The notes under the pieces were generated by a model. That model was not told where the DNA came from and ran no database searches. It saw only the letters and a program-made list of their open reading frames with translations. Of a DNA stretch of 64,000 nt, positions 20,721 through 33,276 are shown piece by piece. The position numbers and the translations under genes are program-made. This DNA is from Lentinus brumalis (lineage: Eukaryota; Basidiomycota; Agaricomycetes; Polyporales; Polyporaceae), in assembly GCA_001792895.1 (NCBI GenBank), contig MARA01000051.1, positions 1 to 64,000 on the forward strand, written 5' to 3'. Within the stretch, counting starts at the first letter, position 1; each line of letters starts with the position of its first letter.

Positions 20721-23700
20721 CTCCGCTTTCTTGAGCAGAGAGCGGCGCGTGCTGGTTCGCAGACGAACGCAAGTCGCAAGTCCGAGCAGCACGCGGAGAC
20801 AGAGCTCGGGACCCTAACCCAACGCGGTCCTGACGTCGTTGTCGCCGCTGCGCTCGTCGCGGTCCTTGATTTCCTCCTCGCGCTCGACTCTAGTTCTCCA
20901 CCACCCCCGACCAAATTGCAGCTCAGGCACCATGACGATGGACGCAAGTGAATTGCAGAGGTGGACCGGTTTGCAGGCAAAGGAGGCATCGGGAAGTGTA
21001 AAGAGCAGTCAGAGGATCTCTGCACGTTCATTCAGGTGAGCGCACTCTTCATTTCTGTAATGTCAAAGGTACATGTTGCATTCTACACCGGTCTACGTCC
21101 TACTCCACCACTGTCTCGAATTTGTCGTCTATTCTGTGAGCTTGCACTTGGCACGCATAATGCATGTCTCGATCTTTCCTGTACCACCGGGACGAGCTGT
21201 TCATCTCTTTTCGTGCATCGGTCTTTCGGGCCCGGGCCCTTCATATCTCTCCGCTCTTCCCGAAGGTCAGCCTGCACATGTGCAAGCTAAAGCGTGCTCT
21301 AAGTGTCCCCGAGGTACGCTAGAGTCTTCATCGTCCTCGAGCCACTTACGCACTCCTACAGCCCCTTGCTTGCTTCCGGCAACCGCGCGTCCCATCAGAG
21401 GAGCATCGAACAGCTCATCTCAGCTATCCGCCTGGACACGTACGTTCTCGCCAATATCCCATCATTATCCGCCATCCCCGTTCTAAGGTTAAGGACGTTC
21501 TCAAGCCGTCCCACCACGCGCGGAAGAGTTGCGCGCGAGGTAGCGGTGTCTCGCTCTCAAAAGCGACCTCCTTCGGCATAGCGACTCTCGTACTTCAAGA
21601 TGACGGTTGGCGAAAGATGAGTGTGCGCACTACCGGACGTGTCCTCGTCGCGTTGTTGCAACTGACTTCTTCAGAGAGCTCTCCCTGCATGCATCGGCGG
21701 TGTCTACATGGCCGCGACCCTCGTGTGAGTGGAAGTCTTGACAGAGAGACTTCAAGCGAAGATCCCCCATGCTGGCCGAGGTGTTCGGGGAATTCTGAGC
21801 ACCTTGAACACACTCAGCAATCGGATGGGTTGCCCGAGGCGGTCTGTACGGTGAGTCCCCAATTGTGGGAGCCAGGAGAGTAAGCTCACGCTATACGAAA
21901 TGGCAGGCGGGGCTCACCGTGGGCAAGCTGCGCCCGAGTCTGTTCGAACCCGTGCCGTAGCTCCCGGAGCAGGTGGTACGGCAGTGAAAGCATGGGGTCC
22001 GCGCAGGAGCGGCGGTCGAAGGCAGTGGCAAAGTATCCATGTAAGTGTCCAAGGTCCCGCATCCTCCGACCTCGCCCTCTCGCTGCAAAGAGTCCACTTC
22101 AGTCACTGATGCATCTCAGAGCAGAGAACACGACAAAGAGCGACTGAGTAAAGGGCGATCATACATGCGGCAAGACGCGAGACACCAGCGCAGAACTCCT
22201 CTGGGATGTTCGATACGAGCGCCGTGTATGTCGGCCAGGCGTGTCGCATGGCGGGTACGACGTCCGCCCGGCGGCACGGCTCCCAGAGAAATCCGCCGCT
22301 TCAGTCGATGATATTTTGAACTTGAGCGGCCGAATAGGTCGTCTTCTCTGCGACACAGAATATTCGCAGTCCATGCAGGAAAGAGAGAGTCAATCGAGAG
22401 GCCTCTGATGGTTTCGAGTCACCGTTTGCGGGGCGTCGACTGTCATGTTGATCGTGTGATTCTCACTTTTGTTGCAGTCGGTGAGCTCATACTTCATCTC
22501 GCCGAGGATATCAAGAGGACTCTCTTGAGGGCTGACGACAGTACTAAGTATACAGCCGCACGAAGCGAAGAACGATCGTACCTGAGCTGGAAGGAGTAAA
22601 ACTCACCGAAATGTCGCTCAAGCGGACCCACCGTTCGCATGCACATCTAAGTCGCATGCACATCTAAGTCCTTCCACCCGCAACGTCGCCCACACATATG
22701 TTCTGGCTCCTCTGCGAGGTCAGGCCGATACGGAACCCCGTCGTCACTCTTAGCTCTTCGACCTCGGCCATCCGGACTACGTTCCGTTGCGCAAGGACCG
22801 ATCTGCCATCTGCGAGGTACGCAAGAGGTACGTGTTCAATCTCTGCCCGACCGCGATCTGCCGTCATGTAGAGCCTGAGAGTCCTACATATCACAAGCAG
22901 TCAGCGCGACTTGCCTCCTACGCGCCCGAGCAGGGAGTTCCGAACACCGACACCATGTCCCGCAGGAGACAAGGCAGCATGTGCCCGGCATCAGACGCAC
23001 TTACGACTCGAAGAGCCCGAACGTCACGGTCCGCGCAATTTCGTGGCATGTGTACGGAAAGCAAAGACGAAGTACCACGCACGCCGTCGCGGTCGGGCGC
23101 AGGCGCAGCTCGAGATGTCGACAGGTCAGTTCTTAAGTCCTGCTCCTGACTCAGAGTCGACTGAGTTCCATCGCGGCAGGCAGAGGTCCGAGGCCGGCGT
23201 GTTCTATACATCCCAGACGTTGCTCTCCCGGCTGCGAGGTCCGCATCGTCAGCACGGACGTACACAAGCCAGCAACTCACTGAGCAGTGGAAGAGGCACG
23301 GTGACTCGAACCGCGTCCAAAGGTCTCTCGCAGCTGTGTCCGCATGGTATCTCCCCGCCCCACCCGAGTGCACTTCCGATGCCCTAGACGGCATCAGAGC
23401 CGGCCCCTCGCTGCCGCAACACCGACCCGCACAGTTTGAATGGGTCGGAGGATGTAGAAAGCGGATAGGAATTGGCCTGTAACATTACGTTCCGTTAGCA
23501 TGTTACTTGTCGCCCTGATTTTGCAATATTGCTCATTGAAAACCGGTACGGGGACCAGAGGACGTACAGTAAACTACGCGTAGCATGCCACCCGTCCGCG
23601 TGTGCGGCTGGGGTGGCCACTGCGAGCGGAGAGAAGAGTCAGACATACCGAACACCGCCCCTGTAACTGTCAACGGTGATGGCTCTCGCGTTCGAGTAAT

Positions 23701-25640
23701 CCATTCCACTCTCGCCCGCCACGATGCGTGATGCCCCGTTGGGAACCCGAGACTCGAGAGATTGAGGCTGGCCGCTGAGCTAGGTGCTATGACGTCGAGA
23801 ATGCGGCTCTTGAATAGGTCTTTACGGTTGTACACTCGGCGAGTTACATCATGGTGCTCACTACAGAGTAGCGAAGGAAAGCTGGCGCGGTTGGCAGAAA
23901 CAGCAGTATGTATTCGTCCTCGAGGCAGGAGGAGAGACGCGTCGGATTTCTAGCGCTCGTCACAACTCTGTCTCCTGCCACCAACTGTCCCGGTCCGCAC
24001 CATCTATCCTCAGCTATCTGTTCCGCAATTCCTCTATGGCGCTGCTTTGACGAACATCGCGTAACTTGCCTGCTTGTACGCTCCTGGTCTACTCGTGCTG
24101 TTGCACTCTGACAGCTGCAAGTCTTTCTGCTTCTCGTCGTAGCCTCACCATGGTATGTGCGGGTATGCTTCGAACGCGTGACGCCCCTTCTCATACTTAC
24201 TTGCGAATGCTAGCAGCAACTCGCCACCGTATCCATGAATATCCTCGTGCACCAGAAGAAGTTCCCAATCCTTGAGTAGGGTTATCCTCTCGGTGACTTT
24301 CCGACCGCTACCAGCTCGTTAGCTATTTCCACTCAACTCACAGTTCCGAGCCCCAACAACTACGGATGTGAACCCACCAAGAAAAACCGCGCGGCTCAAG
24401 GTGGCCTGCACCGGCGACCGAAGTCATCGTGGACGAGGCGTGATGTGATGTACTCGGAAGGTGCGCTGCGCGCAAGGGTGAAGGGAAGGTTGCCTTGATG
24501 GCCGGCCTGCGCGCATGGTGGGAGGCGAGCTGTCTGAGGTACGCACGCGTCGCATATTCAGCACCCTTGTACCTCCCTACAACGCAACGGCGCAATAGAG
24601 CTCTTGCGGATCACTGCCCGGGTGGACAGACGAACAGCCCTGCTGAGAGTATCGTTCGTTCGTCTGCCCGCGTGCCTCAAATCCCCTGCTTGAGCTCTGC
24701 CAGATCATCGTAAGAGTGCTCGACGAGTCGAGACAGCCTTGCACAGGAAGACTCCTCTATTGATTCCGACCGACTCCAGTACAGCACAGGTCGTAGCTCG
24801 CTACGCGTGATCGGTCGCGTATACATCTACATCTCCGCGGATAGTGCGTCAGTAGCTCAGGAATGTCCTCAACCGGGCAGCCCATGAAGAATATTCCGCT
24901 CATGCGATACCTGTCCGCCCTATTCGACCATCGCATACACGACGTCAGAACGATATGGCTGAGGTACGCTCACATCTTCGTGCTGCTTGAGGGATCTGTC
25001 CCATCTGCTGTCGACACGTAGTTCAAGTCTCCGAGTGGGCCAGCCCGAATTTCGAAGCCTTACAGACAGCAGGCTTGAGGTATAGTCCGCAATGGCGTGA
25101 TACGTTCGGCTGAAGCTCACACGTTCTGTCTTTCGCAGAAGTATGCCGCAGGCCTCGCACACAATGGATACCATAAGACGACACATCTCGAAGTGCTGGC
25201 CTACACGACGCGTTGGAGACAACGAGACGCATCGTGTCACGCGTGACCAGACGCGTATCCCCGCGTGGGCGGAGGCCACGAACTTGCTTCCACTCCACGA
25301 CCATCCTCGGAGCATACGAGACATCTGCCCGACGACGTCTTCAGGCATCTGTCTCGTCATTCTGGACTAGGACTGCCCGTGGACCCGTCGAAAGACTTGA
25401 AACTTGCTGCGCTTTACCTCAACGTTGGTCGCCCCGCGTCGACTAGGGGAGCACCTCGGAGTAGAAAACTTATCAGTCAAGTAGCGGGCCTTGTCGTCGA
25501 TCGTACGGCCGCTCGCATGCAGTGGCACCGCATTCGCCACAAGCTGCGATTTTGACAGATGCATTACGTGAAGGCAGGTCGCTACAATCGACGCACAGCC
25601 TGAGGACGGCATACCGTAACCCTAGTCAAGCACCGTCGTG
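20721..25640. other. Long stretch without a recognised gene
   Basis: Nearly 5 kb contains only short, unrelated open frames on both strands. Several donor- and acceptor-like sites (GTACGC, GTACGTG and similar) are scattered through it, so it may hold eroded multi-exon genes. I could not assemble any recognisable protein. A small direct duplication (TCGCATGCACATCTAAG) sits at about 22636-22668. Confidence 0.35.
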
Positions 25641-25645
25641 ACCGG

Positions 25646-25651
25646 TATAAA
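25646..25651 (+). promoter_or_regulatory. TATA box of the arrestin-like gene
   Basis: TATAAA lies 39 bases before the ATG at 25690, a plausible core-promoter spacing for a fungus with a short leader. Confidence 0.4.
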
Positions 25652-25689
25652 GCTCGCGTAGGGCATCCTCTCGCTTCCGTGCTACTGCC

Positions 25690-27158
25690 ATGACCTCGTC
25701 TATTCAAGTCGTGATCCCGCCGACGACCTACTGCTCAGGAAGCTACCTCGAGGGCGAAGTACAGCTCAACTTCCGGCATCTACGAGAAAACGGAGACCGG
25801 TTCGAGAAGATATGGGTCACTCTCAGAGGACGCGCAATATGGTGTGTAGTTTATTACATCCCCATTCAGACGTCTTCCTGAGAATCATGGCAGCGTATGC
25901 GCGGACAACGACTCCGAGGATCACGAGACGATCCCGCTCTTTGACCTCAGCCGCCTCTTGTGGATCAACGGATCCGAGTACCCTCCTCCGAATTCTGATA
26001 GCCTGCGGCTCTTCTTTCGCTTCCAGCTCCCGGACAACATCCCGCCGTCCTTGCTCGACCGCACTGGACCCGGAGGAATTGCTGGTGTACTCTACTCGCT
26101 CACCACGGTAGCCGTCCGTGCTGGCCGCTTTACCAAACCGTATAAGCAACATACTCCCATCGTGATCGTACCGCGCGATGATGTCAGTCCGCCTCTGACG
26201 CGGTCCCTGGTTACGGATGCCTTCGCGTGGAGGACGGGACACAAATCGCAGCAGGTCAGGAGAGCACTGTGGGGAGACTATGCGACGGTCAGGATCGAGG
26301 TGCGCCTTCCAACTTCCGACTCGGATTCGGAAGACTTAGCTTCTGTGACAACCGTTCGGCAGCTGTCCTTCCCAGATGTCCCCGTCTTCCCTCTGTTCAC
26401 GCCTGTTCGATTCAAGGTCGATGTCAAGACTACCACCGCCAAGCTCACCCGCCGGATACAGACAGATGGCCCCGCCGACGCCGGACCTACGCAGATCTTT
26501 CCTACGCCCCTGCCGACGCCTCCCAGTTCGCATTCCAGCTTGTCCGGCGTACAACAGTTCGCGTGCAAAAAAGGGAAGAAATTATTCAGTCAGTCACAGC
26601 GTGCACGCCTTGCGAACACGTCGACGTCAACGTTCCATTCAAGGAGTGGGTTCCGACGCCCGACGCGCCGGGCTGGTCGCACTTGAGCTCGAATCAACAG
26701 CGAGGCGTGTGGGTACAGCGCGCTCAGTACTCGTCAAAGCTGGTCTTCAACGTCCCGCCAACGTTCAGCGTCGGAGACCGGCTTGCATGGGAGGTACGCA
26801 TCGATGATCGCTCCGTTGCTCGCACACTCCTTTCTCACAAGAAGTTCAGTACCACCTCAAGGTCAAGGTGCCCTTTCCCGGTTCCGGCAACGATGTGCAG
26901 GTCGAGATGCCCGTCACCATCGTCTCGGGCATCGACAAGCCGGTTCCTCGCAAGCAACATCAGCCGCATTTACATGATCCCCGGCTCAAAGCTTGGGCTC
27001 CGTCCACTTCAGAGCTGTCACTCCCATCGTGAGCGTGCCTCTTGACTTCGTTGCAGGCCTTGACTCACGCGGCGCACAGGGAGTACTGGCAAGGGCAGGG
27101 CAGTTGGGCCTGGAACGAGTTCAATAAGGGAATTGATACGCAGGTTCCGACAGCTTAA
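25690..27158 (+). CDS. Arrestin-like protein, one frameshift
   Basis: Exons 25690-25841, 25894-26793, 26850-27028 and 27080-27158 are joined by introns of 51-56 bases. The N-terminal exon (IQVVIPPTTYCSGSYLEGEV, ...WVTLRGRAI) and the second exon (IPLFDLSRLLWINGSEYPPP, FRFQLPDNIPPSLL, YSLTTVAVRAG, GHKSQQVRRALWGDYATV) follow the arrestin N-like beta-sandwich of fungal alpha-arrestins. The C-terminal half (FPVFPLFTP, WVQRAQYSSKLVFNVPPTFSVGDRLAWE, YHLKVKVPFPG) is the second sandwich. Proteins of this family adapt membrane cargo to ubiquitin ligases or act in trafficking; none is assigned here. Near 26515-26530 the frame changes by one base (...LPTPPS to QFAFQLVRR), which breaks the gene unless it is an assembly error. 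The last exon is short and ends VPTA. Confidence 0.7.
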
Positions 27159-27469
27159 CCACGTCGTCCCGGAGTCTGACGCACACTACCGTATGGTGTA
27201 TAGTCACCGTCTGCCGCATACCATGGATGCATCAAGCCTACTTTGTACCTCACAAGGTGATCGCGCAACTCTGTTCTGTGCTCACAAGGCCGCACCATTC
27301 CAGCCCGAGCCTCGGATGCGACTTGGACTGGCCTTGTCAATGACACGCTCGCGTGTGGCTGGTCTTAGTTCGTCACTGGATGCATAAGGAGGATACATAG
27401 TACGTCAAGCGAAACGTTGCGCATCACCAAGCAAGTAAATCCACACGCACAACGACGTTAGTCAAGAGA

Positions 27470-28060
27470 CATCACCATCCATGCAAGATGCCGCGGCAGG
27501 AGGTCCTGAGTGTACGAGGAGTCTGAATCCGTGTCTCCCTCACGCCAGCCCGCGCCCTTCCGCTTCGTTCAGGTGGTTGACGATGCTCATCAGCGGCCGC
27601 ACCGTCGTTGGTGTCCTCTCGCCCCCGCCCTCTCTCAGTCCGGGGCTCGCCGGAGCCTGCACGCCGCGCGTCTGCGTCCGCAAGTGCGTCTCGGGAGACA
27701 CACGTGTCGCGCGCGTTGCGGCTCACCCTCAAGCTCGAGGTCGATGCACTCGAGTCGTACATGTGTGTCGTAGCCCATTGTGGCCGAGCCCGATCTGCCC
27801 CCATGCTCGTGAGGGCGTGGACTGCTGGAATCAGGGCGGAGAGGAAGCCAGTGGCGCCGTACGGCTCGTTAGGTAGAGGGCGAACTGACGTAGCGGAAAC
27901 CGTGCTTGCGGGTGCTGCGGCGGGTGTACATGGGCCGGAGGACGAGGACGATGGAGAGGAGATGTCAATGTGCGCGCAAAAGAGGGCTGCTAGGATGGTC
28001 GGGAGCATCGAACAGGCCCGTCGCGCTATGAAACATGTTGCGAATTGCGAGCTGAGTGGC
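27470..28060 (-). pseudogene. Decayed tail of a membrane-protein gene
   Basis: Read on the minus strand, this DNA aligns by eye with the last exon of the membrane protein at 57533-58148. Shared landmarks are the CTCGTCCTCCGGC.CAT membrane-exit region, the CAGGCTCCGGCGAG block and GTGCGGCCGCTGATGAGCA. Frame is lost at several places. It lies just downstream of the uncharacterised gene at 28071-29245, the same pairing seen near 60 kb. Confidence 0.65.
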
Positions 28061-28070
28061 ATACATTACA

Positions 28071-29245
28071 TCAAACACCGGGTGACCTGTCAGTGGGAGC
28101 GCGTATGTGCTCTCTTGGCAAGCCATACTCAGCAGCGTTGTCAAACAATATACTGAGTGACGCAGCCCAATTGCGGTGCCCCTCTGGAGCCTCTTGGTCC
28201 ACATCACCCGCCCAGGGCGTCACTTTGCCACGATACACGGTCATCAACAGCTTCCCGTTGCAGGGCATGAGCTGTCTCGAGAACTTTGGTCCAACGTAGC
28301 TCGGGTCGAGCCGCACGGGGTCCGACTTGACGGAGCGCAACATGCGCACGACGACGACGCGCTGTCCGCGGTAACCCGTAAGAAAAGAGCGCTCGAAGGC
28401 GCACACAGCTGTCCCTGCATGTACAATGTCAGCCTGCAGACGGGATCGCACCTCGGTAGGCCCGACGTACCTAGGAACGGCATGTGCTTGTGATGCCTCG
28501 TACCTTTGTCACGCTCAGGCGCAGGTATGGTCTCGGTACCCGCCACCGCTATGTTTCGCAGCTTGGCCACCGCAAGGCCATTCTTGCCTGCCAACGTGAT
28601 CATGGGGGAGCCGGCTTGCATGGACAATTCGAAGGGTTGGCCAATCCCGTGCACGCATCGCTTGGGTATGCGCTCGAGCTTGGACGCCTCCTGCATCAGG
28701 TCTTCAGAGACCGTCCTGTCTACGGCCGTGAGGAGGTGTCTCAAGACGGCATACGATTCGCTCATGGCGATCGCAGGAAGAGGAATGCACCACGGGATCC
28801 CGCTCTCGGTCACGGCGTCGAACCCAAGCCCAAAGTTGGCGGGGTCCTTCGATGAGGTGATGCGGAAGCGCACCTCCCCAGCGAGGGGCGGGCCGTTCGA
28901 AGGTTGGTGGTAGTAGAGCCAGCCATGCTCAACGCGCCGCATCTGCAGCTGAGAGACGTACAGCTTAGAATACGGAGGGTCGCTGTTGGCCGATTCGCCG
29001 TGGGGGCTGAATGCCGCGACTCGGACGGAGGTGCTTTCGGCCAAGTTGATCGTGAGGCGGTCTTCCGTAGTGAGTTTACTGGGTTGCAAGGTCCGGATGG
29101 AAAACACGGGCGCGGGCCTGTCATGCCAGTTGTTCGATACTTCGTTGGCTTCAACATCCGCCATTGCCTTACGTGTGGAAGAGGCGTATGTGCGCCGAAG
29201 ACTTCCAGCGCGAGCAAGCTCGGTACGGAACATCGGCATCGGCAT
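28071..29245 (-). CDS. Conserved uncharacterised protein, copy A
   Basis: Exons 29245-28471 and 28414-28071 (56-base intron, GTACGT...CATGCAG) encode 372 residues from MPMPMFRTELAR. I know no function. The N-terminus (FRTELARAGSLRRTYASSTR) is basic and Ser-rich, which could be a mitochondrial presequence. The middle has the family hallmark GWLYYHQPSNGPPLAGEVRF. The last exon carries QRVVVVRMLRSVKSDPVRLD. Copies B and C near the right end share the same intron position, and their alignable sequence extends upstream through PQVPPRP; copy A has no ATG there, so the downstream Met is used. The stop codon of copy B (AGG TAG) is changed here to AGA GAG, giving a 15-residue extension. Confidence 0.65.
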
Positions 29246-29319
29246 CGCGCCTCCAAAGGCTCTTGGGCGAGAATCGCCGCAGGGCCAGGATGTTGGAAGC
29301 AGCGAGGTTCCACACACTC

Positions 29320-30495
29320 GCTTCGCTATGTCGGTGAAAGGCCGGAGAGGAACCTGCGGACCGCGGTGCCAACAAACTTGGCTGTCAGTAAAAGGCCAAG
29401 AAACAGGGGTGCCATGTCAGAGCGATACCTTGCAAGGCATCCGCGGTACAGCAGTCTTGACAAGTCGCATGTAAGTGGTTACAAGACAGGTGCACCGTGA
29501 GAGCTTCCGAAGCGCCAGCCAGCAAACTTCAGAGCGCCCGGGAGCAGAGGCCCAGCGAAGTTGCGCACACATCTTTGGCGTCGTTGATGATCAATCGTTT
29601 GCTGGTGTCACGTATTGACGAACCTCAAGCTCGGGCATTCGAGAGTGAACGAAAACTTGCATCACGTACGTACGCAGACACACGCTACATACACACGCTG
29701 CACACACAAGAGCGCGTACCAAGAGGCTACAGCGTAAGCGTAACTTTCAAGAGCTCAGGAATCAGACGTCAAACAACGTTCACGAATTCAGCAGCAACAA
29801 CACGCGAAGCAGCAAAGTCCCGGCCGCACACGCACGCGGCGCCCCTACCTGCATACAGTATGCAGCAGATCCCCGGACCCCGCCCGATACAACGACGATC
29901 GGTGCTCCTCTGCGGAGGGGGTACAGGCGCAGAGGAGGCGGGAGGGGATGCGGTAGGAGGTAGGGGGCACGCGGCGTCGCGGCCTGCAAGTGAATGGGAG
30001 GATAGAGTATCGCCCGCGGACCATGACGAGTAACCGGACGTCTGAGCGTCCGCAGCCCGCCGTGTAAGAGAACCGGGTGCTAAGAGTCACACCGCGGTCG
30101 GCGTCCTAGGATGTCAGCGGGCAGATGCGATAAGAGATGGGTGATGGGTGATGAGAGGCGAGGGGTGAGAGACACGAGAAGATGGGCGGCGGGAGGCGGC
30201 AGATGGGAGTCATGAAGGGGCGGACGAACGAAAAGGTGGCATAAATAGCAGTAAAGACGACAGAACACGGACATCGAAGGGCAGGAGCGGGAGCACGGAC
30301 GGGTCAACGACAGGACGGACGATGCACGACGCGACAGCTACGGACGGTGACATAGCACACAGACGTAGGGAGGCGGCAGAACCGGCCGCCGCAATTAGCA
30401 GGGGCAGCAGCACGCCGGACATCATCCAGGGAGAGACAGAAACAGGTAGAGCGAACGAAGCCAAGAAAGTGGAGAGTACGGATTCAGCATCAAGT
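29320..30495. other. Intergenic region between copy A and the membrane protein
   Basis: No gene or repeat boundary is recognised. The half nearer 30100-30350 is purine-rich on the plus strand. Confidence 0.35.
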
Positions 30496-33070
30496 TCACT
30501 CGTTCGCAACCTGCACAAAACCAGCCCGTCAGCCCTCCTACCTTACAGCCGCACGAACGCGTGCACGCACCTTGAGAACCCGCTTGGGCTCGTACGCATA
30601 GTCATCCTCGTCCTGGTAGTCGTGCTCATGTCCTTCCGAGCTCGCAGGCGGGGACGCGAAGTTCCCGCCCAGCAGCCGCTCCGGGCCCGGCGACGGCGCC
30701 CTCGCCCCAGCAGCAGGCGGCGTCGGGCTCGTGTACCCGGGAGCAGCCTCCTGCGGCTGCTCGACGTACCCGCCATACGGGTCGCCCATCGACAGCGGCC
30801 GCGACGGAGCTTGCGGCGGCTGACCCTGGTAGCCCTGTGGGGGCCCTGCTGGAACGGGTTGCCGTACGCCCCCGGAGCAGGCTGCGCGGGGTACGAGCTG
30901 TAGTCATGCTGGTAGCCGGCCTGCGGGTGCTGTGCGTACGAGCTGTATTCGGACGCCGACGTCGCCTGCGAAGGCCCGAGGCTCGGGTTGCGCCCGAGGT
31001 TCGCGCCAGGCTGGTTCGGACCTGGGCCGTATCCCTGGTGCGCGGCTCCATAGCCTGCAGCAGCGCCGCCTCCGAGGCCAGCAGCACTGAGCAGATCCAT
31101 CTCGTTGCCGGGGCCGGGTGAGCGGTAGCGCGGGTCTTGCTGCTGGTTATACACGTTGTTGGGGTCGTACGGGTTAGGCATGTCAGGCGCGGGACCAGCG
31201 AACGCGTTGTACGGCTGCGTCTGGCTGCGAGCCCTGTTGAGACCCATCGCGCCGACGCCCGCCGCGCCCGCAGCCCCTACACCCGCCGCGCCGTACTCGT
31301 ACGGGTTCAGCTCGGCCATGTTGTAGCTCTCGCCGTGGCCCATGGGCTGCTGGGCGAACGTACCGTGCGTCGTGTCTGAGTAGCCGGTGGTGGTCATCGA
31401 GCGGAGGTCGCCCCCGTTGCTGCTGCCGCCGTTGCCCAAACGGTCGTCCGGCGGGAAGTAGTCGTCGTCGGTGAACGCGGGCTGCGCGTACGCCGCCTCC
31501 GCCGCGGCCTCGGCGATTTCGCGGTCGAGCTTCTTGGCGCGGCGCCGGCGGACGGCGTTGGTGACGAGCGCGACGATGAGCACGAGCGCGACGATGCCGA
31601 CCGCGCTGAAGACACCGGCGACCGCGCCCGTGTTTTGGAAGAAGCTGCGGGCAGGTGTGAGCGGCGTGTGAATATGGATATGAGCATGGCGGAGATAGCG
31701 GAGACATTCGACGACGCAAGGCAGGGTCGCGGTATGTGTTCCCCTCGCTGAAGCTGACAGCGAGCTCGGCGGACGGCCAGTGGAGGACGCCTATCTCGCG
31801 CGGTCTCGTATTAGTCGGCCTGGCGGCCGTCTCCCAACGCAGCATGAGATTGGGGAGCGGAAACTGCAACGTGTTCTCCACGCAGACGAGTTCGACGCCG
31901 CGAACGCAAAAGGCTAAAAAGCTGCGGAAATACGTCGAGCCTTGCTTGACGCGATACATCAGAGGCGCAACTCGACGCTCGGTGGCGCAAAGTTTCAGAC
32001 GACGAGCACCGCTGAAGAAAACTTCAAGGCTCGACAAACGCAGGCTTCGCTCTGCCGTGGTCTGCTCACGCCCGCGGCCTGGAGACGACTGCTGTCGCAA
32101 CACGCAGTCCCACGGAGTCAACGGAAATGAAGCACACGATCAACCAACGATCGAGGGCGTCGCTCCTGCAAACTCGTGCTTTGCGTGCGCGACCATGAAG
32201 GAACGCCACCCACGCCAAAGGCTAAAGGAGAAAAATTGACGAGATAGGGGTGTGATAAAGCGCCGCAAAACTCTGCTCGAGCAACATGTAGACGGAGAGT
32301 AGAAGCAGCGTGAAGGCTGGCTGCAGGGACAGTCCAGCATATGCTCGGAGATGCGAACTTCGCTGACCGCTGCTAGCCGTCAGGACGGAGGCGTGCGATC
32401 GCGCAAAAGGGTCCGGACGGAGGTAACGGAGATGACTGGGAGGATCGAGAGCACGATGCGCCAATGTTGCGCGCGTGAAGGAGGAAGAAGGGGAAGACAA
32501 GACACAGGATGATGAAACTCACCCCTTGGAGGTGCCCTTGGTGCTGTCCGTCGAGCTGGTGCCGCTGATCGTGGGCGTGATGATAACAAACGACGTCGAG
32601 GTAGCGACATTCCCATCCGCGTCCGTAGTAGTGAACGCCCTCTCGCTCGTCGTCGGGGGAGGCTCGTCGGAATCGAGGACGAGGAACTAGTAGTCGAAGT
32701 ACTAGTCGAGGAAGAAGTGGAAGAGGTCGTAGAGGTCGAGGTGTCCGAGCTGCTGCTGGTGGTCGACGAGGAGACGACGGTGCTCGAAGAGGTGTCCGAG
32801 GACGTGGTCGAGGTGTCGGTCGTGGTCGTGGTGGAGGTGTCGGTAGTCGAGGTGGTGGTGGAGGTGTCGGACGTCGAGGACGTCGAGGTAGGCGGGTCGG
32901 AGGACGTCGTGGACGTCGTCCTGCGCGGGATGAGCACGCGGACGAGCGAGAGCAGAGCGCACTTACGTGGTCGTCGGGTCAGCCGGGGGACAACGGGGGT
33001 GAAGGCTGGGGAGCAGGTCAGACAGCACTGGGAGGACAAACGCGGGAGAGGACGGACTGATGGAGGACAT
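30496..33070 (-). CDS. Ser/Thr-rich single-span membrane protein (Mid2-like), paralogue 1
   Basis: Exons are 33070-32967, 32920-32523, 31644-30571 and 30510-30496. The first encodes a short hydrophobic lead (PAFVLPVLSDLLPSL). The second is a Thr/Ser-rich, probably O-mannosylated, ectodomain of SSTSDTSTTT-type runs. The third begins FFQNTGAVAGVFSAVGIVAL...VALVTNAVRRRRAKK, a single membrane span with a basic stop-transfer, followed by a Gly/Gln/Pro/Tyr-rich tail. The last exon gives the C-terminus VLKVANE. The layout is that of wall-stress-sensor-like proteins; the role is inferred. Two one-base breaks exist: near 32690 in the Ser/Thr region, and near 30836, where a run of five C needs a sixth to keep frame (FQQGPPQGYQG). 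The ~880-base intron 32522-31645 is unusually long but sits exactly where paralogue 2 has its 313-base intron. Confidence 0.7.
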
Positions 33071-33276
33071 GGCGGGAAAGGAGCGTAGGGCAAGTGCTCT
33101 CGAGAGACTTGGTTGGAGATAGGCCAGAGACCGACGGGGAGGAGGCGTCGGGCGTCGAGAGCGGGGACGCGGCGATCGACTTTGCGGGGGAGAACGTCGT
33201 CGGAACAGAGCCCGCGTTTGGCAATGGCTGTCTCTCCCATCCCATGTATTATGTAAGCAACTACATCCAGTGACCT

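Noticed and set aside
32717..33088. Plus-strand Val/Glu-rich frame
   Set aside because: Complement of the Ser/Thr-rich ectodomain of membrane paralogue 1.
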